Below are positions 57,408 to 63,438 of a stretch of DNA of 63,438 nt, in pieces (the stretch's first letter is position 1; each line of letters opens with the position of its first letter). The translations under genes were made by a program, and so were the position numbers. Origin of the DNA: Shewanella mangrovi (GTDB taxonomy: Bacteria > Pseudomonadota > Gammaproteobacteria > Enterobacterales > Shewanellaceae); assembly GCF_000753795.1 (NCBI RefSeq), contig NZ_JPEO01000009.1, forward strand, positions 1 through 63,438, read 5' to 3'. The notes under the pieces were generated by a model. The model was not told where the DNA came from. It ran no database searches and was given only the letters and a program-made list of their open reading frames with translations.

Positions 57408-58127
57408 TCAATAACGAATAGGGACATACAATTTTGCACGTTCAATTGCGGCATCTTGATAGTCGCTAAGCTTTAGCTTACGTGACTGCCTAGCACTAGG
57501 GTGATTAATACGAAAACAGTGGGTTTCATTTACTTGAAAATGCCAGAGTCTCCTAGGTACCACTACCTCAATTGTCGAATAATTCAATGCATTTTTAATG
57601 TATTTGTCACGATTTGAACCTGTTGTAAATATAGCGACATCAGGTTTTAGGATAGTAAATTGTGCTTCTAGCAGGGAGTTAGAAAGCTCTTCGATCATTT
57701 TAAATGCAGGACTTCGTTTAGGACTTCCTCTTTGGAAGCTCATACAGAACTGATTGGAATAAACCGCACTATGTCCAATTTCCGGTTGCCCTTCAGACAG
57801 TGCAAGAGAGCATTTACGGTAAAAATTAAGCAGCTTATGTTTCCCCGCCGGTAGTTTACTTTGATGCACTGTTTGAGACATTGCTTGTTGAATGAGTTGC
57901 TGCGTAACCTCTGCACCATTTTTTATTGGGCAATTCGTTCTCCATGTTTTCGGCTCTTGCCCAATAAATAGCACTTTACGCTTCGCTTCAAAGTAGCTTT
58001 TATCCGGACAAGCTAAGAAAATGCCAGACAGGCCGGGGGAAGCATAAATTTTCGAAAAATCAGTTTTGGACAATATGTCTAAGTATGCTTCCTTCAACTG
58101 AATAATGACTTCTGTATCGTTTGGCAA
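57408..58127 (-). CDS. Uracil-DNA-glycosylase-like fold protein of unknown function
   Basis: 239 aa. Two motifs in the right order recall UDG-superfamily enzymes: FIGQEPKTW (about 55-62, like GQDPY) and INHPSARQSR near residues 215-224 (like HPSPLS). A middle stretch (SNQFCMSFQRGSPKRSP, DVAIFTTGSNRDKYI) fits the core strand. The water-activating Asp of classical UDG is replaced by Glu in the first motif. Specificity unknown; assignment rests on motifs only. It is flanked by Sir2 and WYL genes, unlike chromosomal ung. Confidence 0.5.
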   Translation of the reverse strand: MPNDTEVIIQLKEAYLDILSKTDFSKIYASPGLSGIFLACPDKSYFEAKRKVLFIGQEPKTWRTNCPIKNGAEVTQQLIQQAMSQTVHQSKLPAGKHKLLNFYRKCSLALSEGQPEIGHSAVYSNQFCMSFQRGSPKRSPAFKMIEELSNSLLEAQFTILKPDVAIFTTGSNRDKYIKNALNYSTIEVVVPRRLWHFQVNETHCFRINHPSARQSRKLKLSDYQDAAIERAKLYVPIRY

Positions 58128-58189
58128 AATGACTAATCCCCTAAAACCTTAATGGACATAAAAAAATCATAAAAATTAATCAGTTAATT

Positions 58190-59227
58190 TTAATAATTAC
58201 TAATTGCGGCATTTAGCCTGTTTACAACTTGCTCGCGAATTTTCTGGGGGGATACACAAATTACATCCGGCCCAAATTTAAGGATCCAACCGATGAGATC
58301 GTAGGTTGGGTAACACTGAAAAGTGACGCTCCACCATGTATCATCAATTTGCGCTAGCTGCTGGTCATCGGCTAATTGGTTGTGCCGAACAACATCCAAC
58401 GCATGATCTTTAACCTTGAGCTCAACAGTGACTAAGGTATCTCTCAATAACCAGCCGGTAGGATTCTTCGCGCAATATTCTTCCAGCGTAAAGCTCTTAG
58501 GGGCAGTGATATCCAAATATTCCTTTTGGACAGAGACAATCTTATGGAAAAGAAATAGCTGCGGTACCTCGGGGGTTTCTTGCTTGGTCGCGACCAGATA
58601 ATGACTTTGCTCTCGAATGATCAACCCTAGAGGGTTCAACATGTAAGAACTAAGCTCCGAATCCTTGCCTTTTTGATAGCGTATTGAGAGCATTTTTTCG
58701 CTGAGCACACACTCGTAGATAATCTTCCGATATCGCTCATCAATATGGTGCTCATCGTAAATCACCGGATAGTTGTCTGAGACTACCCTCACCTTATTCA
58801 TCCAATTAGCATAAAGTGTTTTGGAAGATAACGATGCATTGGCCTGACTCAGCCACGCTTCTAGTTTTTCCCCAAGAGTGGATGGCAGTACTTTGCGCAG
58901 CAATTGCTCAGATAGAACCAACATAAACGCCTCAGATGTCGGGAGAATATCAAGCAGTTTTTGCGACTTAAATTTTCTAAACCAACGTCTAATCCCTAGG
59001 TCATCATCTTCATGGTCGAGGTTTGCATTTGCCCAGTCATACAACATTTCGAGATCACGTTGAACCGTTCTAAGGGTTATATCGAACCCTTCGTCGTCAA
59101 GACGTTTGTGGATCTCAGACGTTGTTAAACCTCGTGCAGGGAATACTGGCAGGCTATCTAACATATAAAGGTTTCTGAAAATGGCACCTTTGCGGCGTAG
59201 CTCTTTTTTATCGTTTACTTGTGGCAT
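58190..59227 (-). CDS. WYL-domain transcriptional regulator
   Basis: 345 aa from the ATG at 59227; a TTG 18 nt earlier is in frame. An N-terminal DeoR-like winged helix-turn-helix (about 18-75; LTTSEIHKRLDDEGFDITLRTVQRDLEML) is followed by a WYL domain (about 165-260; LSIRYQKGKDSELSSYMLNPLGLIIREQSHYLVAT) and a WCX-like C-terminus. Such proteins (BrxR, CapW type) repress defence operons and sense a nucleic-acid or nucleotide signal. A 10-bp palindrome CTAACGTTAG (59268-59277) lies 40 nt upstream and may be its operator. Confidence 0.87.
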   Translation of the reverse strand: MPQVNDKKELRRKGAIFRNLYMLDSLPVFPARGLTTSEIHKRLDDEGFDITLRTVQRDLEMLYDWANANLDHEDDDLGIRRWFRKFKSQKLLDILPTSEAFMLVLSEQLLRKVLPSTLGEKLEAWLSQANASLSSKTLYANWMNKVRVVSDNYPVIYDEHHIDERYRKIIYECVLSEKMLSIRYQKGKDSELSSYMLNPLGLIIREQSHYLVATKQETPEVPQLFLFHKIVSVQKEYLDITAPKSFTLEEYCAKNPTGWLLRDTLVTVELKVKDHALDVVRHNQLADDQQLAQIDDTWWSVTFQCYPTYDLIGWILKFGPDVICVSPQKIREQVVNRLNAAISNY

Positions 59228-59388
59228 GTAACCCAATGACCTCAAAGGAATATATCAAGATTATTAACTAACGTTAGCCACCTTATACTGACTTACGTCA
59301 TGTAATGTCGTCCTCGCCTCATCTATAACGTCACTAGTTGTCGCTGCCATAGATAGCATTAAAAAAATGAAACTATTTGGAGGTAACA

Positions 59389-59742
59389 GTGGACTTTGAA
59401 TCTACATCTATCAGTAAGTTACTAAATGCATACCCATCCCTTGCGTTCAGAAAAGGCTATATTTTTATTGGTTCACTAGAAGATGAGGCACCATACTCGA
59501 GGGCATGCTTTCAGAGCTGGCGTTTAGTTGGGGAGAAAGTTGCACTATCAGACGAAGCAACATTTGCAATCGACAGAGCCATCGCAGATTTAATAGACCA
59601 TTGGCCGCTCTCAATAGGTAGACCTCACGGCATTGTTCAAATTGAACCGCCTAACATAACCTTCAAATGGGCATCGAGTGACATCGTTGAAACCATGCTA
59701 GTTGAATTGGAAGAAAAGAACGTGCCGAAAAAAACTAAATAG
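59389..59742 (+). CDS. Hypothetical protein
   Basis: 117 aa from a GTG at 59389 with GGAGG 5 nt upstream (a TTG at 59377 is in frame but overlaps that site). No family recognised. The sequence is acidic-to-neutral with an aromatic core (FRKGYIFIGSLEDEAPYSRACFQSWRLVG..IDHWPLSIGRPHGIVQIEPPNITFKW) and a Lys-rich end (EEKNVPKKTK). Divergent from the WYL gene; its last 8 nt overlap the convergent metallophosphoesterase gene. Confidence 0.65.
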   Translation: MDFESTSISKLLNAYPSLAFRKGYIFIGSLEDEAPYSRACFQSWRLVGEKVALSDEATFAIDRAIADLIDHWPLSIGRPHGIVQIEPPNITFKWASSDIVETMLVELEEKNVPKKTK

Positions 59743-60334
59743 TGATCCAGTGATGGTTGGGGACATCATTCTTCAAATTAGCACCTGGATTAGATATCCC
59801 ACACCCTCTGAATCTTAAACCATTTTTCTCTGGTTGATGTACGTGCCCGCAAAGTACCCAAATTGGGGATAATGTTCCGTTCTTTATTGCTGCGGTAAGG
59901 TGTTTTGATCCAAAATCGCGTTTAGATTGAATTGCTACGCTAAGACCCGCTGGCGGCTCATGGTGTAGCAATAGCATGCAACGAGCGAATCGATTGAAAT
60001 CAGTTGTTCCGTATGCTGCACAACCTATCGTTATGCCTTGAATTGTCACTATTGAATTATCGCCATATACGCCTTCAATCTGCTTGAGCCAGCTAGAATC
60101 TAACTCGTTGCCTAATTCATCATGATTGCCAGAGCAGATAAACACCGCTCGCCTTAGATCTATTAGCCAGTCTGAGATGGCAGTTACTTGGTCGCTGATA
60201 GGCGTTGGACAATCATAGCGACTATTAATAAAGTCACCCGTAACACAGATAATGTCTGCCTTAGATGAGTTTGCTGTAATCCATTTCATCTGCACTTGGT
60301 TAAAATGCAGATCGGTAACATGGAGCGCCTTCAT
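59735..60334 (-). CDS. Calcineurin-like metallophosphoesterase
   Basis: 199 aa with a full set of metal-binding motifs: DLHF (8-11), GDFINSR, GNHDELG, HHEPP, and GHVHQ, with SNPGAN near the end. It resembles small cytosolic phosphodiesterases of the MJ0912/YfcE sort. Last gene of a four-gene minus-strand operon; its ATG overlaps the preceding stop (ATGA at 60334-60331). In this context it may remove phosphate from RNA or nucleotide ends; substrate unknown. Confidence 0.85.
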   Translation of the reverse strand: MKALHVTDLHFNQVQMKWITANSSKADIICVTGDFINSRYDCPTPISDQVTAISDWLIDLRRAVFICSGNHDELGNELDSSWLKQIEGVYGDNSIVTIQGITIGCAAYGTTDFNRFARCMLLLHHEPPAGLSVAIQSKRDFGSKHLTAAIKNGTLSPIWVLCGHVHQPEKNGLRFRGCGISNPGANLKNDVPNHHWITI

Positions 60335-60756
60335 CGTAAGTCCCCTTTAATAAATGGCATATTGGTTGGTGTGATCTCAGGGTCATACAGGCATATTGCC
60401 CCATCTATATGGCTAAAAACCTCTGCCGATACAAACACGGCAAGACCAGACTGAATGAGGATATTCACTTGCTGCTGATACTCAAGCCACGCCTCACGTT
60501 CGCTTCCAAAAGTTAGAAATATTTCAACATCAAAATTCTCAAACCAGTTATTTGCCTCAGCAATTATTCGCAATTCATAATCAGGTGAAATGACGGGAGT
60601 ACTCGCCGTAGCTGACACATTTCTAGCGACCGGGGATGACAATATTCGCTTAAACCGACAAAGCAGTTTCAAGCTATTGAATGACGTCAGATCCTCGGTT
60701 AATTGAAACGGGTCATCCGGCAATGTCACTACCGGACCAATTACAGGCAAGCTCAC
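60331..60756 (-). CDS. Hypothetical protein of the HEPN-linked operon
   Basis: 141 aa, no family recognised. It begins at a GTG (60756) that overlaps the upstream gene's stop (GTGA), and its own stop overlaps the phosphoesterase start, so it is translationally coupled on both sides. Features: a central strand-helix pattern (YELRIIAEANNWFENFDVEIFLTFGSEREAWLEYQQQVNILIQSGLAVFVS) and a C-terminal Pro-rich tail. The retention between two enzyme genes suggests a structural or partner role. Confidence 0.7.
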   Translation of the reverse strand: MSLPVIGPVVTLPDDPFQLTEDLTSFNSLKLLCRFKRILSSPVARNVSATASTPVISPDYELRIIAEANNWFENFDVEIFLTFGSEREAWLEYQQQVNILIQSGLAVFVSAEVFSHIDGAICLYDPEITPTNMPFIKGDLR

Positions 60757-61010
60757 TTTGCGTTCATCCTAAAAAGTAGGGAAAATTGAGAAACGGCGGA
60801 AAGCATTCTGAGCAGCGCAGGAGGATTACCTGTATGCACATTGATCTGAGTAGGACGAAAATTCTCCTTTAAAATGGCATGTTCTATCCATACAAGAACG
60901 TCGTAACCAGTGCCTCTGTCATCATCACCCAAATCATGAGCAAGGCTAATATGCGTAACTTGTCCCCATCCATCAGGCGCTAACCGTCCATCATCAAAGA
61001 ATATTTTCAT
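60753..61010 (-). CDS. cREC-like cyclic-phosphate-processing receiver-domain protein
   Basis: 85 aa from ATG 61010, four nt past the upstream stop (a GTG at 61049 would overlap that gene by 35 nt). It reads MKIFFDDGRLAPDGW..ISLAHDLGDDDRGTGYDVLVWIE..NVHTGNPPALLRML, which fits the cREC family as I recall it: acidic pair Asp6-Asp7, Arg9, Pro12, Trp15, His25-Asp26, GYD and a late HxxNP motif. The family was proposed to act on cyclic phosphates in RNA-repair/conflict loci. Its biochemistry is predicted, not proven. Confidence 0.7.
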   Translation of the reverse strand: MKIFFDDGRLAPDGWGQVTHISLAHDLGDDDRGTGYDVLVWIEHAILKENFRPTQINVHTGNPPALLRMLSAVSQFSLLFRMNAK

Positions 61011-61014
61011 ACGC

Positions 61015-61545
61015 TTAAATTGACTCAACGAGCCAAACGCAGACAACACAAGAAACTTGAGATGCGTACCAGTGTTGGATTGTCTTGAATTTGTTCCTAA
61101 AAATTAGCGTGACCTTAACTCCCTCTATCAATTCAACACGTTCCTGCCTGAGGTCCTTTTGCTTTGGCTCATCAAATTCATCGATCAACGCACAAAAGAG
61201 CTTTTTGGTGTTTGGTCTTTCGATTCTGCATAACTTCATGATGTCATTTTGATACGCAGTGTCGGTAGCTCTCATCTTGAACTCTATGGCGAGTGTTTCA
61301 TCATCACGGTTCTCAAACACTAGATCTGTCGGCCCACCATTTTTAAGATCTAGTTCGCGTATCCACTTGACATCGTCATGCCCGAAAATGCGGTTTGCGT
61401 CCTTCTTGATTGATTTACCGCACTGATAAACAAATGCCAATTCGGGCATATGGAAAATCCCCTCATTGGCAATTTCTAACAGCTCTTTATCCTCTTGCTC
61501 TGCCGTTTCATAGATAATTTCGGCAATTCGTTCTAAATCCATCAT
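61015..61545 (-). CDS. PD-(D/E)xK nuclease-like protein
   Basis: 176 aa from the first of two adjacent ATGs (61545, 61542), preceded by AAGGGA. The frame extends 24 residues upstream as a hydrophobic artefact. A probable nuclease core: Glu35 (MPELAFVY), Asp74 in GPTDLVFE, then Glu88-x-Lys90 in LAIEFKMRATD, the D-Xn-ExK pattern of restriction-type nucleases. First gene of the operon with cREC, the 141-aa protein and the phosphoesterase. Divergent from the HEPN gene with a 202-bp gap. Confidence 0.65.
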   Translation of the reverse strand: MMDLERIAEIIYETAEQEDKELLEIANEGIFHMPELAFVYQCGKSIKKDANRIFGHDDVKWIRELDLKNGGPTDLVFENRDDETLAIEFKMRATDTAYQNDIMKLCRIERPNTKKLFCALIDEFDEPKQKDLRQERVELIEGVKVTLIFRNKFKTIQHWYASQVSCVVCVWLVESI

Positions 61546-61674
61546 AGTTCCCTTGAGCCAAAGCCAGATAATTATCGCGATTGACCACGTCGTATCAGAT
61601 ATTAGTAAACACCACATACCTTAGAGTTAGACTCGTATGACTGACGCAATTCTCAGCTAAACCTGTCGGGAATA

Positions 61675-61688
61675 AGGTAACTGTACCT
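61675..61688. promoter_or_regulatory. Inverted repeat in the HEPN / nuclease divergent gap
   Basis: AGGTA-ACTG-TACCT is a perfect 5-bp dyad in the 202-bp gap, about 35 bp before TATAGA (61721-61726), a plausible -10 for the HEPN gene. Possibly an operator shared by both arms. Confidence 0.35.
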
Positions 61689-61747
61689 GACGTCAACTTT
61701 TGCCGCCTTGGTAGCAATTTTATAGAATTTAAATTTAAGGAATGTAC

Positions 61748-62458
61748 ATGGCTATTCCCATTGGCTATGGTTGTCCATATTCAGAATATGGAACTGTGAA
61801 AATGGAAATTTACTCGGATTTAAAAGCGCGTCATCGAGCCGAAAGAGCAAACTATCCGCATAATCTCACTTTACGCGTCCATCGTAGCCTCAGTTGGCTA
61901 AACAACGCAGAGCAACAGCGCAATAACGATAGCGATAGTGCCTTTATATTTTACTGGATAGCCTTTAATGCAGCCTATGGCTTTGATGTTGACAGTGAAT
62001 ATCGACATGGTGAAAAACAATCCTTCAGAGATTTTTTAACCAAAATTGTGGCACTTGATTCCGAGCAACAACTCGAAAAACTTGTTTGGCAAAAATTCAG
62101 CGGTCCTATACGAGTATTACTCGATAACCAATATGTGTTCCAACCATTTTGGGATTTCCACAATCAGCGCATCGACGAAACAGAGTGGACAGAAAAATTT
62201 AAGACAGCCAAAGCTGCAGCTCATACCGCAATGACTAATAGGTCAACCGAGAAGGTTTTGGCGATTGTGTGCGACAGGCTTTATACCCTGCGCAACCAAT
62301 TAATCCATGGCGGAGCAACCTGGCAAAGCGCTGCAAACCGCGATGCTATGCGAGATTGTACAGAGGTGATGGCGTGTCTCGTCCCAACAGTTATAGGCAT
62401 TATGATGGACCACCCTAATACTCTGTGGGGCGCCCCAATCTATCCAATAGTGGATTAG
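61748..62458 (+). CDS. HEPN-domain protein, predicted RNase
   Basis: 236 aa from the ATG at 61748, spaced 7 nt from AAGG; the ATG at 61742 is too close. All-helical. The HEPN catalytic motif R-x4-H is present as Arg182-Asn-Gln-Leu-Ile-His187 (TLRNQLIHGG), and an upstream conserved helix reads SDSAFIFYWIAFNAAYGFD, as in Apea-like/RiboL-PSP HEPN families. HEPN RNases cut RNA leaving 2',3'-cyclic phosphates. No adjacent MNT antitoxin gene. Divergent from the cREC-phosphoesterase operon. Confidence 0.78.
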   Translation: MAIPIGYGCPYSEYGTVKMEIYSDLKARHRAERANYPHNLTLRVHRSLSWLNNAEQQRNNDSDSAFIFYWIAFNAAYGFDVDSEYRHGEKQSFRDFLTKIVALDSEQQLEKLVWQKFSGPIRVLLDNQYVFQPFWDFHNQRIDETEWTEKFKTAKAAAHTAMTNRSTEKVLAIVCDRLYTLRNQLIHGGATWQSAANRDAMRDCTEVMACLVPTVIGIMMDHPNTLWGAPIYPIVD

Positions 62459-62617
62459 TATGAGTGTTTGCGTAATAACCAACTGTAATGGCAAGTATTT
62501 TATTTCAATATGTCCTCTAATTTTACCGAGTGACTTTCAAAGGCAATTTTAAGCAATTCATACGACTCTGACACTTGAAATTTAACATTTGTTATATACC
62601 GAGCTATCACCTATACT

Positions 62618-62642
62618 CAATGCGCATAATCAATACGCATTG
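62618..62642. promoter_or_regulatory. Inverted repeat upstream of ccdA
   Basis: CAATGCG (62618-62624) and CGCATTG (62636-62642) form a 7-bp dyad with an 11-nt spacer, ending 10 nt before the ccdA start. A likely operator for CcdA/CcdB autoregulation, by position. Confidence 0.5.
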
Positions 62643-62651
62643 GATTACTTC

Positions 62652-62897
62652 ATGAGAAACACATTTAGCACACATGCACCTAAGAAGGCTACAAACCTTA
62701 GTCTAAACAGTGAATTACTCGCCGAAGCTAAGCGCTTAAACATCAACCTATCAGCAACAATGGAAAAGGCTTTGGAAAAAGAAGTAAAACGGCAATTAAA
62801 AGCCGAATGGTTAGAGCAAAATGCTGAAGCTATTGAAGCTTGTAATGACTTAACGGCAAAACACGGACTATTTTCCGATTCATACCGAGTATTCTAA
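62652..62897 (+). CDS. ccdA: CcdA antitoxin
   Basis: 81 aa antitoxin of the ccd type II system, from the ATG at 62652. N-terminal ribbon-helix-helix (KKATNLSLNSELLAEAKRLNINLSATMEKALEKEV) for operator binding and a C-terminal toxin-neutralising tail (WLEQNAEAIEACNDLTAKHGLFSDSYRVF), both close to F-plasmid CcdA in layout. The stop overlaps the ccdB start (TAATG). Confidence 0.93.
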   Translation: MRNTFSTHAPKKATNLSLNSELLAEAKRLNINLSATMEKALEKEVKRQLKAEWLEQNAEAIEACNDLTAKHGLFSDSYRVF

Positions 62898-63214
62898 TGT
62901 CACAGTTTACGCTTTATAAAAACAACGATAAGAGCACCGCTAACGCTTACCCATATTTTGTTGATGTCCAAAGCGAGTTGCTAGATTCACTGAATACTCG
63001 CTTGGTCATTCCCTTAACTCCTATCAAGCTGCTAGAGAAAAAGGCCCCTAGCCATCTTTGTCCGACAATCCATATTGATGAAGGTGATTTTGCGATTCTC
63101 ACTCAACAAATGGCTAGTGTACCAACTAAAATCCTTACAACCCCGGTCAACGAGCTAAGCACGTTTAGAAACGAAATTATCGCTGCTGTCGACTTTTTGA
63201 TTACTGGCATATAA
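62897..63214 (+). CDS. ccdB: CcdB gyrase-inhibitor toxin
   Basis: 105-aa DNA-gyrase poison of the chromosomal (Vibrio fischeri-like) CcdB group. Body: QFTLYKNNDKSTANAYPYFVDVQSELLD, LVIPLTPIKLL, IDEGDFAILTQQMASVP, C-terminus DFLITGI. F-plasmid CcdB has Trp-Gly-Ile at the end; here Thr replaces Trp, as in V. fischeri CcdB. Coupled to ccdA by TAATG. Confidence 0.92.
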   Translation: MSQFTLYKNNDKSTANAYPYFVDVQSELLDSLNTRLVIPLTPIKLLEKKAPSHLCPTIHIDEGDFAILTQQMASVPTKILTTPVNELSTFRNEIIAAVDFLITGI

Positions 63215-63263
63215 CGCTCAAGCTGTGGTTGTGGGGCGCGAGCCGCATCGCGGCGCAGCGTCC

Positions 63264-63316
63264 AAGTGAAACTATAAGTTCACAAATTTAGATTTAATGA
63301 AAATATAGTTTCACTT
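63264..63316. repeat. 13-bp perfect inverted repeat after ccdB
   Basis: AAGTGAAACTATA (63264-63276) and its exact complement (63304-63316) flank 27 nt of AT-rich sequence. It may be a terminator-like hairpin or the end of a cassette; no T tract follows. Confidence 0.55.
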
Positions 63317-63334
63317 TAAAGGTTCCACTGGAGC

Positions 63335-63376
63335 ACTATTCATCCCCCCACCAGAAGGAAGAGGCTTTTAGCGCAT
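63335..63376 (-). repeat. 41-nt hairpin element, IS200/IS605-end-like, right copy
   Basis: Minus-strand reading ATGCGCTAAAAGCC..GGATGAATAGT matches the left copy (54827-54867) with about six differences, in inverted orientation. No tnpB accompanies it. Confidence 0.6.
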
Positions 63377-63438
63377 CTTGGTAAAAATTAAAAGCTCAGC
63401 GTTCACCGAGCTCTTAACTGACTAAATTCACTTATAAA

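Noticed and set aside
63200..63320. Integron attC site after ccdB
   Set aside because: TAACGCTCAAGC looks like an attC left core, but no matching GTTRRRY right core or L'/R' layout is found downstream.

Overview
The window looks like a chromosomal segment of a Shewanella-type gammaproteobacterium. The evidence is a DctPQM/DctBD C4-dicarboxylate TRAP locus, an OmcA/MtrC-family decaheme outer-membrane cytochrome, a tetrathionate reductase locus, TyrR, and several small proteins of Shewanella/Vibrio type. Species cannot be fixed from the sequence alone.

Layout. 1-5 kb: tRNA-Ala(GGC), gltX, then dctP-dctQ-dctM behind a clear sigma-54 promoter, followed by its two-component system dctB-dctD (to 8.4 kb). 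8.4-14.4 kb: a divergent YnfM-like MFS exporter / LysR pair, a periplasmic-sensor HD-GYP protein, and tyrR. 14.7-17.3 kb: galU-galE and a bactofilin. 17.5-21.1 kb: a LysR-type regulator and a solitary decaheme lipoprotein cytochrome. 21.5-25.6 kb: on the minus strand, elyC-DUF2982 and a translationally coupled PHP phosphatase / cysQ / ROK fructokinase run. 26-28.7 kb: a small exported protein and a chemoreceptor. 29-31.3 kb: UDP-glucuronate epimerase and UDP-glucose dehydrogenase; with galU/galE these supply sugar nucleotides for surface polysaccharide. 31.3-37 kb: a sulfate-assimilation operon cysD-cysN-SLC13 permease-cysC-DHH phosphoesterase.

37-39 kb: a Fic enzyme with an AbiEi-like N-terminus behind four tandem 24-bp repeats. 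39-43.7 kb: a PrpR-type sigma-54 activator divergent from a sugar-acid locus (split UxaA-type dehydratase plus KdgT permease) with a textbook -24/-12 promoter. 43.8-45 kb: a solitary TnpB. 45.1-52.7 kb: ttrRS and ttrBCA.

The last 10.7 kb is accessory DNA: a tripartite HipBST toxin-antitoxin module, a complete IS3-family element with 3-bp target duplication, a Sir2 protein, a uracil-glycosylase-like protein, a WYL regulator, a four-gene coupled operon (PD-(D/E)xK-like nuclease, cyclic-phosphate-processing receiver-like protein, unknown, metallophosphoesterase) divergent from a HEPN RNase-like gene, and ccdAB. Inverted copies of a ~41-nt hairpin resembling an IS200/IS605 right end bracket 54.8-63.4 kb.

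The best candidate for an undescribed system is the HEPN / cREC / phosphoesterase / nuclease cluster at 59.7-62.5 kb: one arm would plausibly make RNA ends with 2',3'-cyclic phosphates and the other could process such ends. The repeat-controlled AbiEi-like/Fic gene is the second candidate.
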